Source of the DNA: Tritrichomonas musculus
Lineage: Eukaryota; Parabasalia; Tritrichomonadida; Tritrichomonadidae
Reading direction: 5' to 3'
Assembly: GCA_039105265.1 (NCBI GenBank)
Contig: JAPFFF010000007.1
Span: 2,914,001 to 2,978,000, forward strand
DNA: 64,000 bases
A program made the translations under genes and the position numbers. Positions 50,301 to 60,252 of the stretch are shown piece after piece; the stretch's first letter is position 1, and each line of letters begins with the position of its first letter. The notes under the pieces were generated by a model. The model saw only the letters and a program-made list of their open reading frames with translations, did not search any database and was not told where the DNA came from.

Positions 50301-52077
50301 AAAAAGCTGTTATTTTGGGATCCCTGGTTCCTGATTTTAATACATTTACTGGAAGATCTAAATAATATGATTCACTATCAGGACTTGTATTACTCGGTGG
50401 TTGTGATACTGAGGCAACAGTTCCATCATTACATTCAACACTAACAACTTCATCATTCCATCTAATTTTTAATCCTTTTGAATATTCTTTATCATCTTCA
50501 ATTTTGATTCCTTTGATTGCAGCTTGTGTAATTTCTTCTTTTGTGTGCGGTTTTTTGCCATTTATATAGATAAAGCCAATCGGAATCAAATCAGATGGTG
50601 AATCAAAACGGAAGAAAAAGAGAGCTCCATCATCTCCTGTTGTTGCTATCATTTTCGACATAGGAGAAATCATGATATCACGAACAGTTGAAACATGAGG
50701 CTTCAATGGTTGCTTCAAAACTAAGCCATCAGCAGAACACAAAAGTACCCTTAAGCAGCCATCATTAAAGCCAACATATATTGTAATCCCTTCTGGATCT
50801 GTGGAAACCGGAACCCAAAGAATACAACTGACTGGAGAAGAAAATTTTATTTCGCTTATTAATGACTTTTCAACTATACTCCATAAGCGGACATAACCAT
50901 CATCTCCTCCTGTAACAAATAATGGTGCAATAGGGGAGAAGCATGCTGATCGAACAGCTCCCGAATGATATTTTTGAATTATTGATACTTTTTTGTTTCC
51001 TAAATCTGCTTTCCATATACCATTATTGCTATCAACAATAAGATATTCATTTCCAATGGGATGCATACATCTTATTGATGATTCTTTAGATATCCGAAGT
51101 TTAGATTTTTGCTTTAGAGTAATAGGGATACTTGTATCTTCTGTTTCAGCCGTATCAATAGGTGCAAAATCCCAAATTCTAATTGATCCATCTCTTCCGG
51201 CTGATATAACATCATGTCCATGGAGGAAAACAACTTCAACCATTCCTTTGTGGCAAGGTCGGCCAGATCCTCTATCAAATTCACATTTAACAAGTGCATC
51301 TTCCCATAAAAGTAAGGAACCTGATTCAGAGCCTGATAAAACTTTTCCATCTGGAAACATGGCATAACCCGATGTATCAGATATTTCAATATTACCAAAT
51401 TTTCCAATTTCACCCTGTAATTTGAGTCCTGTAAAAGTTTTTGCCATCTCCCAAAAACGGATATGTCCTACACCACTAGAAACAAGTCTACCTGCAAGTT
51501 TATCTGAAAATGTAACGCGAAATATATCTTGTGAAAAAGCTTTTGCTCGTAAAATTAAATTTTCTTTTTCCCAATCCCAAACAGTCATATTATAATCAGG
51601 GAATGTACCAACACATGCCAACATTTTACCATCAGGTGAGAAATTCATTGCCGTAAATCCTGATTCTGTCCCTCCACGTAGGATTCTAAATAATTTTTTG
51701 GATGGAAAATGATAAATTAAAACTTGAGGATTTTCTCCTGTTTCACCAAATGCGACATATTCTTTATTCGGATGTATAGCACAGCATTGTATACCTGCGT
51801 TATGTCCGCGTATAATTTCTTCATTACCTGTAATAAGATCGAGGAAATAAGCGAAATTTCCATCTGTAACACATGCTGTATCATCGTTTAGTGGAATTAC
51901 ATTGTATCTTCGAGATAAGTCAAAACCAAAACAATAATAAATTGAGTAATTATCGTCGAACTTCGATCGGGCGCTTGATTCTGTAAATAATTGTTGGTCA
52001 TCATAAAAATATGATGAAGTTAAATGTGCTTTTGATTCATCGATATTATCGTCGTTAACAAAATCTTGATCTTCCAT
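47329..52077 (-). CDS. CFAP44: CFAP44-like WD-repeat axonemal protein
   Basis: 1582 aa. Residues about 55-660 are WD40 repeats, probably two propellers. Residues about 690-1580 are coiled coil with Lys/Glu-rich and Ala-rich stretches. Diagnostic segments match CFAP44/FAP44: GEIGKFGNIEISDTSGYA, MFPDGKVLSGSESGSLLLWE, and DVISAGRDGSIRIWDFAPID. CFAP44 with CFAP43 forms the tether/tetherhead complex of inner dynein arm f on axonemal doublets. GC content is locally higher in the coiled-coil part. The stop is TAAATA, overlapping a TAAA signal. The gene appears whole, and its length is in line with other protist homologues (about 1500-1900). Confidence 0.9.
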   Translation of the reverse strand: MEDQDFVNDDNIDESKAHLTSSYFYDDQQLFTESSARSKFDDNYSIYYCFGFDLSRRYNVIPLNDDTACVTDGNFAYFLDLITGNEEIIRGHNAGIQCCAIHPNKEYVAFGETGENPQVLIYHFPSKKLFRILRGGTESGFTAMNFSPDGKMLACVGTFPDYNMTVWDWEKENLILRAKAFSQDIFRVTFSDKLAGRLVSSGVGHIRFWEMAKTFTGLKLQGEIGKFGNIEISDTSGYAMFPDGKVLSGSESGSLLLWEDALVKCEFDRGSGRPCHKGMVEVVFLHGHDVISAGRDGSIRIWDFAPIDTAETEDTSIPITLKQKSKLRISKESSIRCMHPIGNEYLIVDSNNGIWKADLGNKKVSIIQKYHSGAVRSACFSPIAPLFVTGGDDGYVRLWSIVEKSLISEIKFSSPVSCILWVPVSTDPEGITIYVGFNDGCLRVLLCSADGLVLKQPLKPHVSTVRDIMISPMSKMIATTGDDGALFFFRFDSPSDLIPIGFIYINGKKPHTKEEITQAAIKGIKIEDDKEYSKGLKIRWNDEVVSVECNDGTVASVSQPPSNTSPDSESYYLDLPVNVLKSGTRDPKITAFCQLDDIEIFGRDDGTISSNQYSRKLHSCAVTVISSSTDHSWLLTASENGEIFLFRQEAVRTQNIQMPELKKIDVEPVEDIKTGGYSIEEEKQKSELDRRIQTADEKKEIIKQKIQQLQKDFANLIQKNSKAPNYMRLNENEFKIDPFLYDIMDENSQKLVEEASYATMFQAEKSRVQLRKARERLVRNMTDEEFTVYAYKTDSSVSSFRMISLDPEVAALIESEAEEAAKNNNNNSEEGGNSSVHENGSTIETESKSAAEAETASSVHSARSDKRRRKVGRFGQKAPLKKIVHTADEHTQMKKKRDERKKAIMEQKPPANYCDPEDVKAIEYSRQTIGDYKLKDDPNYIAPEKDRMNADKKRRQILRVQNAISEMKMNFNQKLVHLRDLKEKLNETIQLTNRELAEIELSIGGNHSDMIENKKIDKNVPLDMREKISIVLPSPEAIVFAEQVAASAKKKIEAQAGKQKQTQQPIRRPGGQKRPAAQATKKKGENKDNSSEVEILEKKLFKEELEYKRNILKKNVEEGIRKFDVKVEEAAKEKVRVHSQIVLAEMRFLLMLREFKLLSKLEIKDHDLDSKLKQRKNDMESIDNEVQIHEKQLKESEHVVEEAQKELRKMTRSFEHLVDPSLKYHDQLLKIFNYNIRKNSKLNDGDEIEVDLTTLDVEAVKKMFEAQSMEKEEDACPAGCDQALYDKVLDLRELKMDIVDKINEAQQMKDQIKQQTNTILFKKQGLKTQFDQISKEFDDFQHEKQLHLNELNFSLSLQFHQIQYLESKEVEVGEARTPQIEKSMPSDLSKALVFLSSGLTKLQQQEQKLKSERQTLKHILDSCNQKQNADEDIKNSLAKQITAMAQKVYKSQTTKFGQPVDLVMLEQLRVNKDADALQEKIKVIDKQQFNEMKEVTDQIAVITDEMTGEVQRNTALLNQLATLTEQQRDIESVLQNSRTTQTADDLNTDLGLQDPDELLAEVEKNNELIDALNEEKAMLKRK

Positions 52078-52228
52078 GATTTTAAATACGTTTAAAATTT
52101 TTATTTATATTGTAACCACATTTTTATCAATTTTACTGATATAAAAAAATGATCAATATCATAAGTAAACACAATTTCTTTTATTTAAATATGGGAAGGA
52201 GCAAAAAAAAAAAAACAAATAAAATAAG

Positions 52229-53662
52229 TTATTGGGTTAGTCTTGGAGTTCTTGGTGAATAACGGAAAGTTTTTGCAGCTAAAGCTGCTGCTGGTGGTAA
52301 CTTATTAGTTTTCGAATCTGTTAATGGCGGTAAAGCTAATTGGCTAAATTCAGATGGTTTAACTTTTCTTTTTCCAGCGCCACTGCTATTGTTTGTTTTG
52401 ACAACAATATCGTTACGATGATATAAATTCCAAACTCGTTCTGAATCGCTTGATTCGGCCAATTCTCGTTCAAGGTTTTGAATTCTCTTCTGTATAACTG
52501 ATAGATCAAATCTTTTAGCTGCTTCATATTCACCAATCTGAACATTATGCGCCATTTTAAGCTTTTCTCTTTCAATTTGATGTCTTCCTAGAAGTTTCCG
52601 TAAAACAGTATTGAAATCATTTTCCCATTGTTGTTGTTGGGCAGCGACTTCATCTGCTTGAAGCTTATCTGCCATTCTTTCAACAACCTTCATTTCATCA
52701 TATCTGTGTGCATTTAATAATTTAACTGATTGAGCTCGTAACTGACGAAGCTGTGCTGAAGATCTGTTGTAACGCCGAGCTTTTTCTGGTGATTCCCAGT
52801 CTCTTGTAAGCTTATCTATTTCTTCTTGATGTTTAGCTTCGAGTGAAATTACTTGTTTTTGAAGTTGAAGTCGCATATTTCTTTCTTGGCGTTCAATTGT
52901 ATCTTCAAGTTCTGCTAGTTCATTTTGAGCATTGATTAAACGCTCATTAATTTCTTGCTGGCGAGAATTCATTGCATCGATTTTAGCTTGATCTGTCATT
53001 AGTTCACGGCAAATATGAATTGAGTTATCAACAACTTCAGCTTCATTTACAAGTCCCTGTGAGAGATATGAAGCTCGAACTTCATACAAACTACGCATTA
53101 AAGGACTTAAAAGTTCTGTTGGTATGTCGCTAAAATCGCCCCCTGAAACAGCAATTTCTTTATATCGTTGAAGATCATCCTTTGGTTCTTCTTCTTCTTC
53201 ATTATTATTATTGTTGTTGTTGTTGCTTTCATTATTATTTTCACTACTATTGCCATTATTGATGCTTTGGCTAAGAGATTCACTTTTGATCTCTTCTTTA
53301 TTCATATCATTACTAGTATCATTATTTTTTTCACGGATTTTTTTAGTATTTTTATTACTATTTCTAGTTCTACTCTTCTTATTGTCATTAAGAGCGTCGT
53401 CTAAATCACGTAAAATATCATCTAATTCATTATTGGTATTATCATTGCTTTGTTTATCATTGATTGTGCTATTGTTGTTATTGCTAGCGTTTTCGGTATA
53501 ATCGTCGTTTTTACTTTCGGAATAAGAGTTTTTATTACGTCCATGGCGTTTTTGGGTTTGCTTCCCTTTTCTTGAAGAGCTCGGTGGCCTTATTGAATAA
53601 TATGGTTGTTGTTCTGGTTGTAGAGGATGATTTAACTGATATGCAAATAAATCTTCAGCCAT
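52229..53662 (-). CDS. Asn-rich coiled-coil protein
   Basis: 477 aa. Residues about 15-155 are low complexity, rich in Asn, Ser, Lys and Asp. A helical module follows (FSDIPTELLSPLMRSLYEVR...AEVVDNSIHICRELM), then a coiled coil at about 215-405 with QERNMRLQLQKQVISLEAKH. The C-terminus is Pro/Ala-rich and ends SPRTPRLTQ. The middle part resembles a trichomonad family of unknown function that I cannot name. It is probably cytoskeletal. It lies 151 bp upstream of CFAP44 on the same strand. Confidence 0.72.
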   Translation of the reverse strand: MAEDLFAYQLNHPLQPEQQPYYSIRPPSSSRKGKQTQKRHGRNKNSYSESKNDDYTENASNNNNSTINDKQSNDNTNNELDDILRDLDDALNDNKKSRTRNSNKNTKKIREKNNDTSNDMNKEEIKSESLSQSINNGNSSENNNESNNNNNNNNEEEEEPKDDLQRYKEIAVSGGDFSDIPTELLSPLMRSLYEVRASYLSQGLVNEAEVVDNSIHICRELMTDQAKIDAMNSRQQEINERLINAQNELAELEDTIERQERNMRLQLQKQVISLEAKHQEEIDKLTRDWESPEKARRYNRSSAQLRQLRAQSVKLLNAHRYDEMKVVERMADKLQADEVAAQQQQWENDFNTVLRKLLGRHQIEREKLKMAHNVQIGEYEAAKRFDLSVIQKRIQNLERELAESSDSERVWNLYHRNDIVVKTNNSSGAGKRKVKPSEFSQLALPPLTDSKTNKLPPAAALAAKTFRYSPRTPRLTQ

Positions 53663-54182
53663 TATTGTTTCCTTTTATAGATTCCTAATTTTTAAGAAAA
53701 AAATTTTTATGTATAGAAAGTAACGTACAGTGAAAATCTTATATATTATATATTTAGAAATAATAAAGGATTGATTATATAAATGTATTTTTATTGCATA
53801 TAAACATTTTATTATGTATTATTCATACATAGGCCAAAATATATATTATGATATTGGTACTGTATTAGAAAAATAGTATATTTTACTATTTTCGATCAGA
53901 ATTTGAATTTTACTTCTAGTATTTGTTTTTTAAAAGCCTTTGTATTAAGTAATTATATAAAAAAAAAATATATAAATGATTAAGAGAAAATAAAAATTTC
54001 TTTAAATTTGATTGTATACATTTGATACACTAAAAATAGCATGTGTTTTGGTCCCCTTCACATTTTAAATAATGGTCGAATGTCCTGCAAAATCAAATTT
54101 TCTATAACCAAATAGAAAAAGTTTGTTTTAATTAACCGACACTACTTTAAGCAATCAATTTACATATTTTTTTCCCAATTTA
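53663..54182. other. Divergent promoter region
   Basis: 520 bp between divergent starts, AT-rich. TCAATTTACAT about 25 nt before the ATG at 54183 may be an initiator. No repeats or RNA were noticed. Confidence 0.4.
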
Positions 54183-55322
54183 ATGAAGAAAAAAAGGATT
54201 TTTATTTCTGGATTTTCTTTCATTATTCTTGGTATTATTAATGCTCTCGGCGAAAAATTTTTATACGAGCAAGAAGCGATAGGATCAAATCATGTAAAAC
54301 ATAAATTCATTAAGCCGATATTTTTTGCGACTACATTATTCTTTGGTGTTTCATTATCACTTATTGCTTATGTATTTCTTTCTTTGATTGGAAAAAATGG
54401 ATATCCTCCATTATCAAAATTACAAAAATGGACTTTTTTCAAATTCATCATACCTGGATTTTTTGATTTATTTCAAGGAGTAATGTCATCGGTAACTTCA
54501 GCTTTAATAGGAGTTTCAATTGATTATATGTTACGTAGTGCAACCCTTGTTGGTGTTTCTATCATTGCACGTTTTTACTTTAAAAGACGATTTAAATCAT
54601 ACGAAATTATAGGAATTTTGATCGTGACTGTTTCTCTTCTCCTGGTTGGAATGTCAAGTGTGATCAATGCAGATATTTCATCAACAGTTCATGTTTCAAA
54701 AAAATGGGCTATTGTAATTCTTATCCTCAAACTTCTTAGTCAAGCAACGTATTCGATTGAACTCTCATTGGACCAATACTATACACAGCAACGAAGAGTT
54801 CATTGCATGGTCGTTTCTGGGTTTCAAAGCTTTTGGGCTTTCTTAATTGGAGCTTTGATTCTACTACCTCTCTCAAACAAAATGCCAGGTAAAGATGGAA
54901 ACGGATTGCACGAAAGTTTTGATGATACAATTTTAATGCTTAAAAATAGTAAAAGCATAGTTATAATTATTGGAATGTGCGTTGTAATAGAATCAATTTA
55001 CCAGATGAGTTCAGTTGCATTAACAGAATCGACATCTGCTGTTATTCGAACATTAGTTGAATCATTTCGAACTTTCATTCTATGGCTATTGCAACTTGCA
55101 ATCTTTTATGGATTTAAAGGTCATCCATCTCTTCAAAAGTACCGAGGAATAGGCGAAGAATGGTCAAAAGGTTCATGGCTTCAACTTTTTGGTTATTTTT
55201 TGCTTCTTTCAGGTCTTATGGTATATAGAGGCTTTAAACCCAATAAAATCAAATTTGAAAAAGATAAATTAGAAATAAATAATCAAGATTATGTAAAGCT
55301 TGATTCAGAGCTCTCCATATAA
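54183..55322 (+). CDS. SLC35F6-like drug/metabolite-superfamily transporter
   Basis: 379 aa with about ten membrane helices. The order and motifs follow SLC35F6: FFKFIIPGFFDLFQGVMS at helix 3, LRSATLVGVSIIARFYFKRRF at helices 4-5, LLSQATYSIELSLDQYY near the middle, an exposed loop GNGLHESFDDTILML, and SAVIRTLVESFRTFILWLLQL at helices 8-9. SLC35F6 proteins sit in lysosomal or Golgi-type membranes, and their substrate is unknown. The N-terminus KKKR places the start in the cytosol. It converges on the Aurora kinase gene with 205 bp between. Confidence 0.85.
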   Translation: MKKKRIFISGFSFIILGIINALGEKFLYEQEAIGSNHVKHKFIKPIFFATTLFFGVSLSLIAYVFLSLIGKNGYPPLSKLQKWTFFKFIIPGFFDLFQGVMSSVTSALIGVSIDYMLRSATLVGVSIIARFYFKRRFKSYEIIGILIVTVSLLLVGMSSVINADISSTVHVSKKWAIVILILKLLSQATYSIELSLDQYYTQQRRVHCMVVSGFQSFWAFLIGALILLPLSNKMPGKDGNGLHESFDDTILMLKNSKSIVIIIGMCVVIESIYQMSSVALTESTSAVIRTLVESFRTFILWLLQLAIFYGFKGHPSLQKYRGIGEEWSKGSWLQLFGYFLLLSGLMVYRGFKPNKIKFEKDKLEINNQDYVKLDSELSI

Positions 55323-55527
55323 TATTATTATATTAATTTTATAGATTTGTTAAAAAATATTATTTTGTGTTAACTTTTATTGATATTTACTTTAGTTTAA
55401 TTAATCTTTTGCGTTGATTTTAATTGTTGATTGTTTACTGATATGCTAAAAAAAATACAATAAAGTATAAGATTATTAAATATCTTTTTAAGAAATAATC
55501 AAAATATATATTATATATTTAGAATAT

Positions 55528-56418
55528 TTATTGGGCTGGGCCAAGTTGTTGAACAATCCATGGGTGAGTACGTACATCACGAAGAGCAATTCTCTTTGAT
55601 GGATCATGTTGAAGGAATCTAGAAACAAGATCTCTGGCAAGTGGAGATACAAATGATGGGAATTTCAAGTCAACATCACGAATTCTTCGGCAAGTATCTC
55701 TTTGTCTTGCTTCTTCAAATGGTGGGGCACCAACCAAAAATTCGTAAAGGAGAACGCCTAACGACCAAATATCTACTGAAGCATCATGTTCTTTGCCTTC
55801 GATCATTTCTGGAGGAAGATAATCTAAAGTTCCACAGAGTGTTGTTCTTCGGGATGATGGTGCATGAACTGACCAACCAAAATCTGCAATTTTAAGTTCA
55901 CCGTTAAGACCAACAAGAATGTTTTCAGGCTTAATATCTCTATGGATAACATGCTTGGAATGGCAATAATCAATTGCATCGCACATTTGGACAATATATC
56001 GTGCTGCAGTCTCTTCATCAAATCTTTCACAATCTCTAAGAATTTTGAAAAGTTCACCACGTGCTGCATATTCAATGATTAAATAAATCCTTGTCTGATC
56101 CCAAAAGTAGCCAAACATTCTGATAATATTTGGATGTCTTAAGTGTGATTGAATTTCAATTTCTCTTCGAAGTTGATGTTCAATTGAAGCTTTTTGAAGT
56201 TGTTGCTTATTGAGAACTTTTAAGCCAACGATATAATGTGAACGCTTTTCTCTTGATAGATAAACTCGTCCAAACTTTCCTGTTCCAAGAGGTCTTCCAA
56301 TTTCGAAATCATCAAGAGTCCACTTTCTAACTTGAGGACGATTTGAATGTGGAAGTTTACGAGAAACTTTTCCTTCACGAACATTAGTTGGGGCAATATT
56401 TTCCTTAGCTTTACTCAT
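55528..56418 (-). CDS. Aurora kinase
   Basis: 296 aa with a short N-terminus of about 34 residues and a complete kinase domain. Key residues: glycine loop LGTGKFGRV (44-52), catalytic K67 (GLKVL), E86, HRDIKPEN (159-166), DFG (179-181). The Aurora hallmark activation loop [16 protein letters not shown] has T193 in the place of the activating Thr (Aurora A T288). The C-terminus HPWIVQ is standard. Aurora kinases control spindle, centrosome and cytokinesis. Without an A- or B-specific N-terminal region the subtype cannot be assigned. The stop is TAAATA. It is likely active. Confidence 0.93.
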   Translation of the reverse strand: MSKAKENIAPTNVREGKVSRKLPHSNRPQVRKWTLDDFEIGRPLGTGKFGRVYLSREKRSHYIVGLKVLNKQQLQKASIEHQLRREIEIQSHLRHPNIIRMFGYFWDQTRIYLIIEYAARGELFKILRDCERFDEETAARYIVQMCDAIDYCHSKHVIHRDIKPENILVGLNGELKIADFGWSVHAPSSRRTTLCGTLDYLPPEMIEGKEHDASVDIWSLGVLLYEFLVGAPPFEEARQRDTCRRIRDVDLKFPSFVSPLARDLVSRFLQHDPSKRIALRDVRTHPWIVQQLGPAQ

Positions 56419-56580
56419 TTTCTTTAAAATAAATGAAAAATGATGTTAGTAAACGTACGAAATCTGAAATTGTGAGTAAACGTCATATTTAATTCATTTT
56501 TGTTTTATCTATTCAAAAAATGTAATATAAAAAAATTAAAAATATCTTAATGAGAACAATATTTAATAAAAATATCTTTT

Positions 56581-57144
56581 CTATAAAGAAACTAAAAATT
56601 CATTATAATCAAACCTATTTGTATTGTAAAATTGGTAGCGCCTCAATACTGTTCGAATTTCTTGTTCATTTAAATCTGTAAATTCATCATGAAAGAATAG
56701 TTTGGCTTCATCTAGTAAAATACGGCCAATTTTTCCTTGATCATATTTTTCAAATTTTTTCCTTAATTCTTCACGATCTGAATTATGTCTTATTTTATCA
56801 AGCACAACACTCAAATCGGAATAAGGAAATGTATCAGGTTGTGATTCCATGTAATCTAAAGTTGAATCTGGTGCATCAACCAATAGAAATGTATTAAGAT
56901 TAACATTGATTTTGGATCCAATAAACGCTCTTGATGGATCAAATTTAGCTTTTTCTCTATAGTGTGGTGATTTATAAAAGAAACCGCCTCGAAATCCTGG
57001 TGTTTCATTTTCCCAAATTTTAATCTCATCATCTATGATTGACATTCTGATGACAAATTCGCGATCCCTGTTTTCTACATCATCTGAAACAAGTTTTGCT
57101 GTAAAAATTAATTCTGTAATTTCTTCTTTTACTAATTTCGACAT
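56581..57144 (-). CDS. DM10/EF-hand axonemal protein (EFHC/Rib72-like)
   Basis: About 187 aa from the chosen start. The ORF reaches 57207, but the first 21 residues are hydrophobic and the next Met (MSKLVKEEITELIFTA) begins the domain. The DM10 domain is clear: FVIRMSIIDDEIKIWE, FRGGFFYKSPHY, FIGSKINVNLNTFLLVDAPDSTLDYME. A C-terminal EF-hand-like pair follows (LRKKFEKYDQGKIGRILLDEAK...YNTNRFDYNEFLVSL). EFHC1/EFHC2/Rib72 carry three DM10 domains and are microtubule inner proteins; this single-DM10 form is much shorter, like the C-terminal third of EFHC. It is a probable axonemal microtubule protein. Confidence 0.8.
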   Translation of the reverse strand: MSKLVKEEITELIFTAKLVSDDVENRDREFVIRMSIIDDEIKIWENETPGFRGGFFYKSPHYREKAKFDPSRAFIGSKINVNLNTFLLVDAPDSTLDYMESQPDTFPYSDLSVVLDKIRHNSDREELRKKFEKYDQGKIGRILLDEAKLFFHDEFTDLNEQEIRTVLRRYQFYNTNRFDYNEFLVSL

Positions 57145-57207
57145 TAAAACTATTGAGAATATTATTTTTAACGTGTTAGTCACTTTTAAATATTTGATAA
57201 TGCTCAT

Positions 57208-58027
57208 TGAATTAAATGAATTAAGGCAAAACTCGTCTTTTTATTTCTTTCGAATGAATATCTTCATTGCCAAAAAATTTAATCTAAAGATTGAATGACT
57301 TTTGCTTTAGCATTGTTATTTGATCACTATGATGTTCTTTAAAATTTGTTTTTATATCATCTTGAGTCGAAAACTTTGATTTTGTAAGATTGCTCCATTT
57401 AAGAATTTGAGATAAAGATAAAGCTGGCAAAAAAACCTTCAAACAAAGCTGCTATGATTAAGTGACCAAAAAATAGCTCTGCTCAAAAAAAGTTTAAGTG
57501 TTTGCGCATCGATTAATCAAAAAAATTTTTGAGAACACTTGCGCCAAATTGAGATAGGCTTAAAAAGTTGTTAAGAGGTTTCAACTTCTTGAAATAGCAC
57601 TTATCAATGTTTTCATCTTCCACTTCGTCCTTGACAGAGTTGGAATTCTTCCAGGCTTATTTGTATAGTTAGCTTTTTGGAACAGTCTTTGTTTTAGTTT
57701 TGATTGATTTAAATATTTACTCAACCATATATGGAGTTGAGTAGGAGCTTTATTGTTTGCTAAAGAAGGTTATTTTGTTTTTTGTACTTCTATCTTAAAT
57801 TAAATAGTTTTTCTTTGAACTCATTGATTTTCATGTTAAAGCCTTAGAGAGATAGGGGACCGGCTGAACGGTTATATAATTTTACCCCTTTTTATAACCC
57901 CTTTTGATGTTCTAGATTGACGGTCGCCACTTTATGTATTTACATTTATGATTATTTCTTTTGATATACCACGAATGACAGACCTTGACCAAAAATAAAA
58001 GATTGATGTCATAGATGTATCAACAGT
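57208..58027. other. Transition from host genes to a Polinton
   Basis: About 0.8 kb. At 57560-57660 a minus-strand stretch looks faintly coding. GC content rises near 57850 (GGGGACCGGCTGAACGG), where the element end may lie. I could not identify the terminal inverted repeat, since the other end is outside the window. Confidence 0.35.
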
Positions 58028-58258
58028 TTATGAAGAGCTGTTTAATGAGTTTAATTCATTCTCAAGTTGATGAACTTTGTTTTTGAGGCTGTTGATGTCT
58101 TCAATAAGAGACTCACGAACGGCAAAACCATCAGAGCCCAACATTCCTGATTTGATATTGTTGAGACATTGTTTGTAATCATAACACTTTTCTTTTAATC
58201 CCCATTTGATTCGTTTTAGTTCTGGTATTTCTTTCTTGTATTCTGTTAGTTCACTCAT
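58028..58258 (-). CDS. Short coiled-coil protein of the Polinton
   Basis: 76 aa, helical, ending in a heptad-like coiled coil (INSLKNKVHQLENELNSL). Divergent from the next small gene, with 14 bp between them. Function unknown; family not recognised. Confidence 0.5.
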   Translation of the reverse strand: MSELTEYKKEIPELKRIKWGLKEKCYDYKQCLNNIKSGMLGSDGFAVRESLIEDINSLKNKVHQLENELNSLNSSS

Positions 58259-58272
58259 TTAATAATAATTAA

Positions 58273-58506
58273 ATGTCTGTTATTAATCAAATGAGAGCTG
58301 TTCATGACGATAAACATAAAAATCATTTTGATAGATTACAATTAACAATGCAAAAGAATAGAACAAAAATAAATTCAGCACCAACAGTGAAATGTTATAC
58401 TGAAAAAGGTAATGTATTTCATGAACCTCCTCCAAAAACGACTAAATCATTAAATCATCATGATTCACTTAATCATTCGGTGGTTGTCAGGAGAAACAAC
58501 ATTTAA
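58273..58506 (+). CDS. Small basic protein of the Polinton
   Basis: 77 aa, rich in His, Lys and Asn (MRAVHDDKHKNHFDRLQLTM). Its 3' end overlaps the 3' end of the next gene on the other strand by about 40 bp. It could be a minor structural or DNA-binding protein; unrecognised. Confidence 0.45.
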   Translation: MSVINQMRAVHDDKHKNHFDRLQLTMQKNRTKINSAPTVKCYTEKGNVFHEPPPKTTKSLNHHDSLNHSVVVRRNNI

Positions 58507-58941
58507 TACATATTCATTAATGACTTTTGATTGTTGGTCAACAACGTTTGAAAGCTTATTGATATGTTCTTCAAGTATTTTATTTTTATTGTTCAATTGA
58601 TTGATTTGTTCAGTGAGTTCATTTAGTGATTCCTTCATCAGTGATATATCAGCTTTGATGTTGTCGTTTTCGAGTGTTTTAGTGATTGTGTTCCCAACTT
58701 TCTTCAAATAAATGTCGCCGTTCATTCGTTTACCATCTTTGCAATTGCGTTTTGTGATTCTGTATTCATTGCCGTCATTAGTGATGATTTTATAAATCTT
58801 GTTCAAATAGTTAGTCGTTTGTGTTTTCATTTGCTCGATATTCTTTTGATAGAACAAATTGAACTCTTCAATTGATTTAAACACTTTTGGTTCATCAATG
58901 TTTGCGTTTATTACTTTAAGTTCATTAATGTTATCATTCAT
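58465..58941 (-). CDS. Coiled-coil protein of the Polinton
   Basis: 158 aa. The central part has a KIITNDGNEYRITKRNCKDG strand-like segment; the C-terminal half is coiled coil with LNELTEQINQLNNKNKILEE. Located next to the pVI-like gene on the same strand, suggesting a structural role. Not recognised further. Confidence 0.5.
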   Translation of the reverse strand: MNDNINELKVINANIDEPKVFKSIEEFNLFYQKNIEQMKTQTTNYLNKIYKIITNDGNEYRITKRNCKDGKRMNGDIYLKKVGNTITKTLENDNIKADISLMKESLNELTEQINQLNNKNKILEEHINKLSNVVDQQSKVINEYVLNVVSPDNHRMIK

Positions 58942-58977
58942 TTATATTCATTTTAAATTATTTTTTTTCATTGTTTT

Positions 58978-59232
58978 TCATTTAACTTCATTCAATATTG
59001 ATTTACCAAATCGTCGGACTACGTCAGCGACGCGCAATCCTGTATCAGCTGCATTTACGACATCTACAATGATTGGTAATCTTCCTAGAATCGGACGGGT
59101 TGCATTAATGACTTGCTTTCCAATATCAACAACTTTTGGAATTGCTTTAACTGCTTTCTGAGCAAATGATTTTACTTTACCGCCAATTGATTTAAATGCG
59201 TTCTTGATTTTGTTGAATATACCGACACCCAT
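58978..59232 (-). CDS. pVI-like minor capsid part of the Polinton
   Basis: 84 aa beginning with an amphipathic Gly/Lys/Phe-rich helix (MGVGIFNKIKNAFKSIGGKV) and a hydrophobic middle (RPILGRLPIIVDVVNAADTG). This is the pattern of adenovirus pVI-like minor capsid proteins known from Polintons, which are membrane-lytic or cement proteins in related viruses. It is divergent from the capsid-like part, as in other Polintons. Confidence 0.55.
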   Translation of the reverse strand: MGVGIFNKIKNAFKSIGGKVKSFAQKAVKAIPKVVDIGKQVINATRPILGRLPIIVDVVNAADTGLRVADVVRRFGKSILNEVK

Positions 59233-59281
59233 AATTTAGTTGATGATAAAAGTGTTTTAATTCCTTTTTATTTATTCATAA

Positions 59282-60249
59282 ATGTTATATAGAAACGAGA
59301 GAGCGCACAATCTCCGCACTGAAACAGGAAACGTTCTTCATGCATTTGAAGAGATGAGAAACATGACTAATATTAATGATGGGACACGTTCATTTTCATT
59401 TCGAACTGTTGACTGTCATGACCAACCTGCTCCATTTCATCAAGGACAGTATTCACAAATCAGTTTAACACATCCTGACCACTTCGTCAGTGATATTGAT
59501 AAAGGTTTCTTAACATTTCACGTCAAATTAGATTTATCGTTGAACACAGATATGAGTAAATTGTATGAAATTAATGTCCCCAACAACTTGTACAAGCTGT
59601 TTGTTGGTTTCAAATCGTCAAACCAGTTGTTTGACAGGTTAGAGATTCTACATAATAATGTCAATGTTGGATATCAACAGAATGAATGCATTCGTGAAGG
59701 CTTCTTATATTCTTCAGTTAAACCAGAAGCTGAGAAGAAACGTCGTCGATTCGTTCATTCATTGTGGGAAAACATTAGCAACTATTCACAAACACATGCA
59801 GGAGTTTATGTTAATTTGAATTCATTTAAGAATACAGGAAGAAGTGAAGTCGAATTTGATTTGAATGTTCCTTTTGATGATTTACTTGCTTTACAAGCAT
59901 TTGATTTATCAATTCGTTTTCAAGTTAGTCCCGCTGGTCTTGTTTGAGAGTATTAAACCCTTACCCAGTTACTGAAGCAAAAGTATTTCTTGAAGATAAT
60001 GATTCAATATCGATGGAAGAATTAAACAGACTAAAGGAAATCAAAGCACGAGGACACCTCAAACATCAATTCACACAAATCGGTAATCAAGCTGTTATTT
60101 CAGGACCTGGAGACAATCCAGACCCACCATCACCTGAACAAAAACCAACAAAATATCAATTGAAGTATGAATTGAGAGACCATTACACACCAGCTTCAAC
60201 AATGGAACCTGTTGATGAACTTCTTGAATCATTTACATTCTTGTTCTAG
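59282..60249 (+). CDS. Capsid-like part of the Polinton
   Basis: Beta-rich sequence whose first portion resembles the N-terminal jelly roll of Polinton major capsid proteins (DKGFLTFHVKLDLSL, LYKLFVGFKSSNQLFDRLEI, and a later FDLNVPFDDLLALQAFDLSI). The region is shorter than a full capsid gene and looks broken, with about one break. Assignment rests on pattern memory and position beside the pVI-like gene. Confidence 0.5.
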
Positions 60250-60252
60250 TAG

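Noticed and set aside
53168-53501. Hydrophobic plus-strand ORFs (possible membrane peptides)
   Set aside because: They are antisense of the Asn/Ser-rich part of the coiled-coil gene at 52229-53662.
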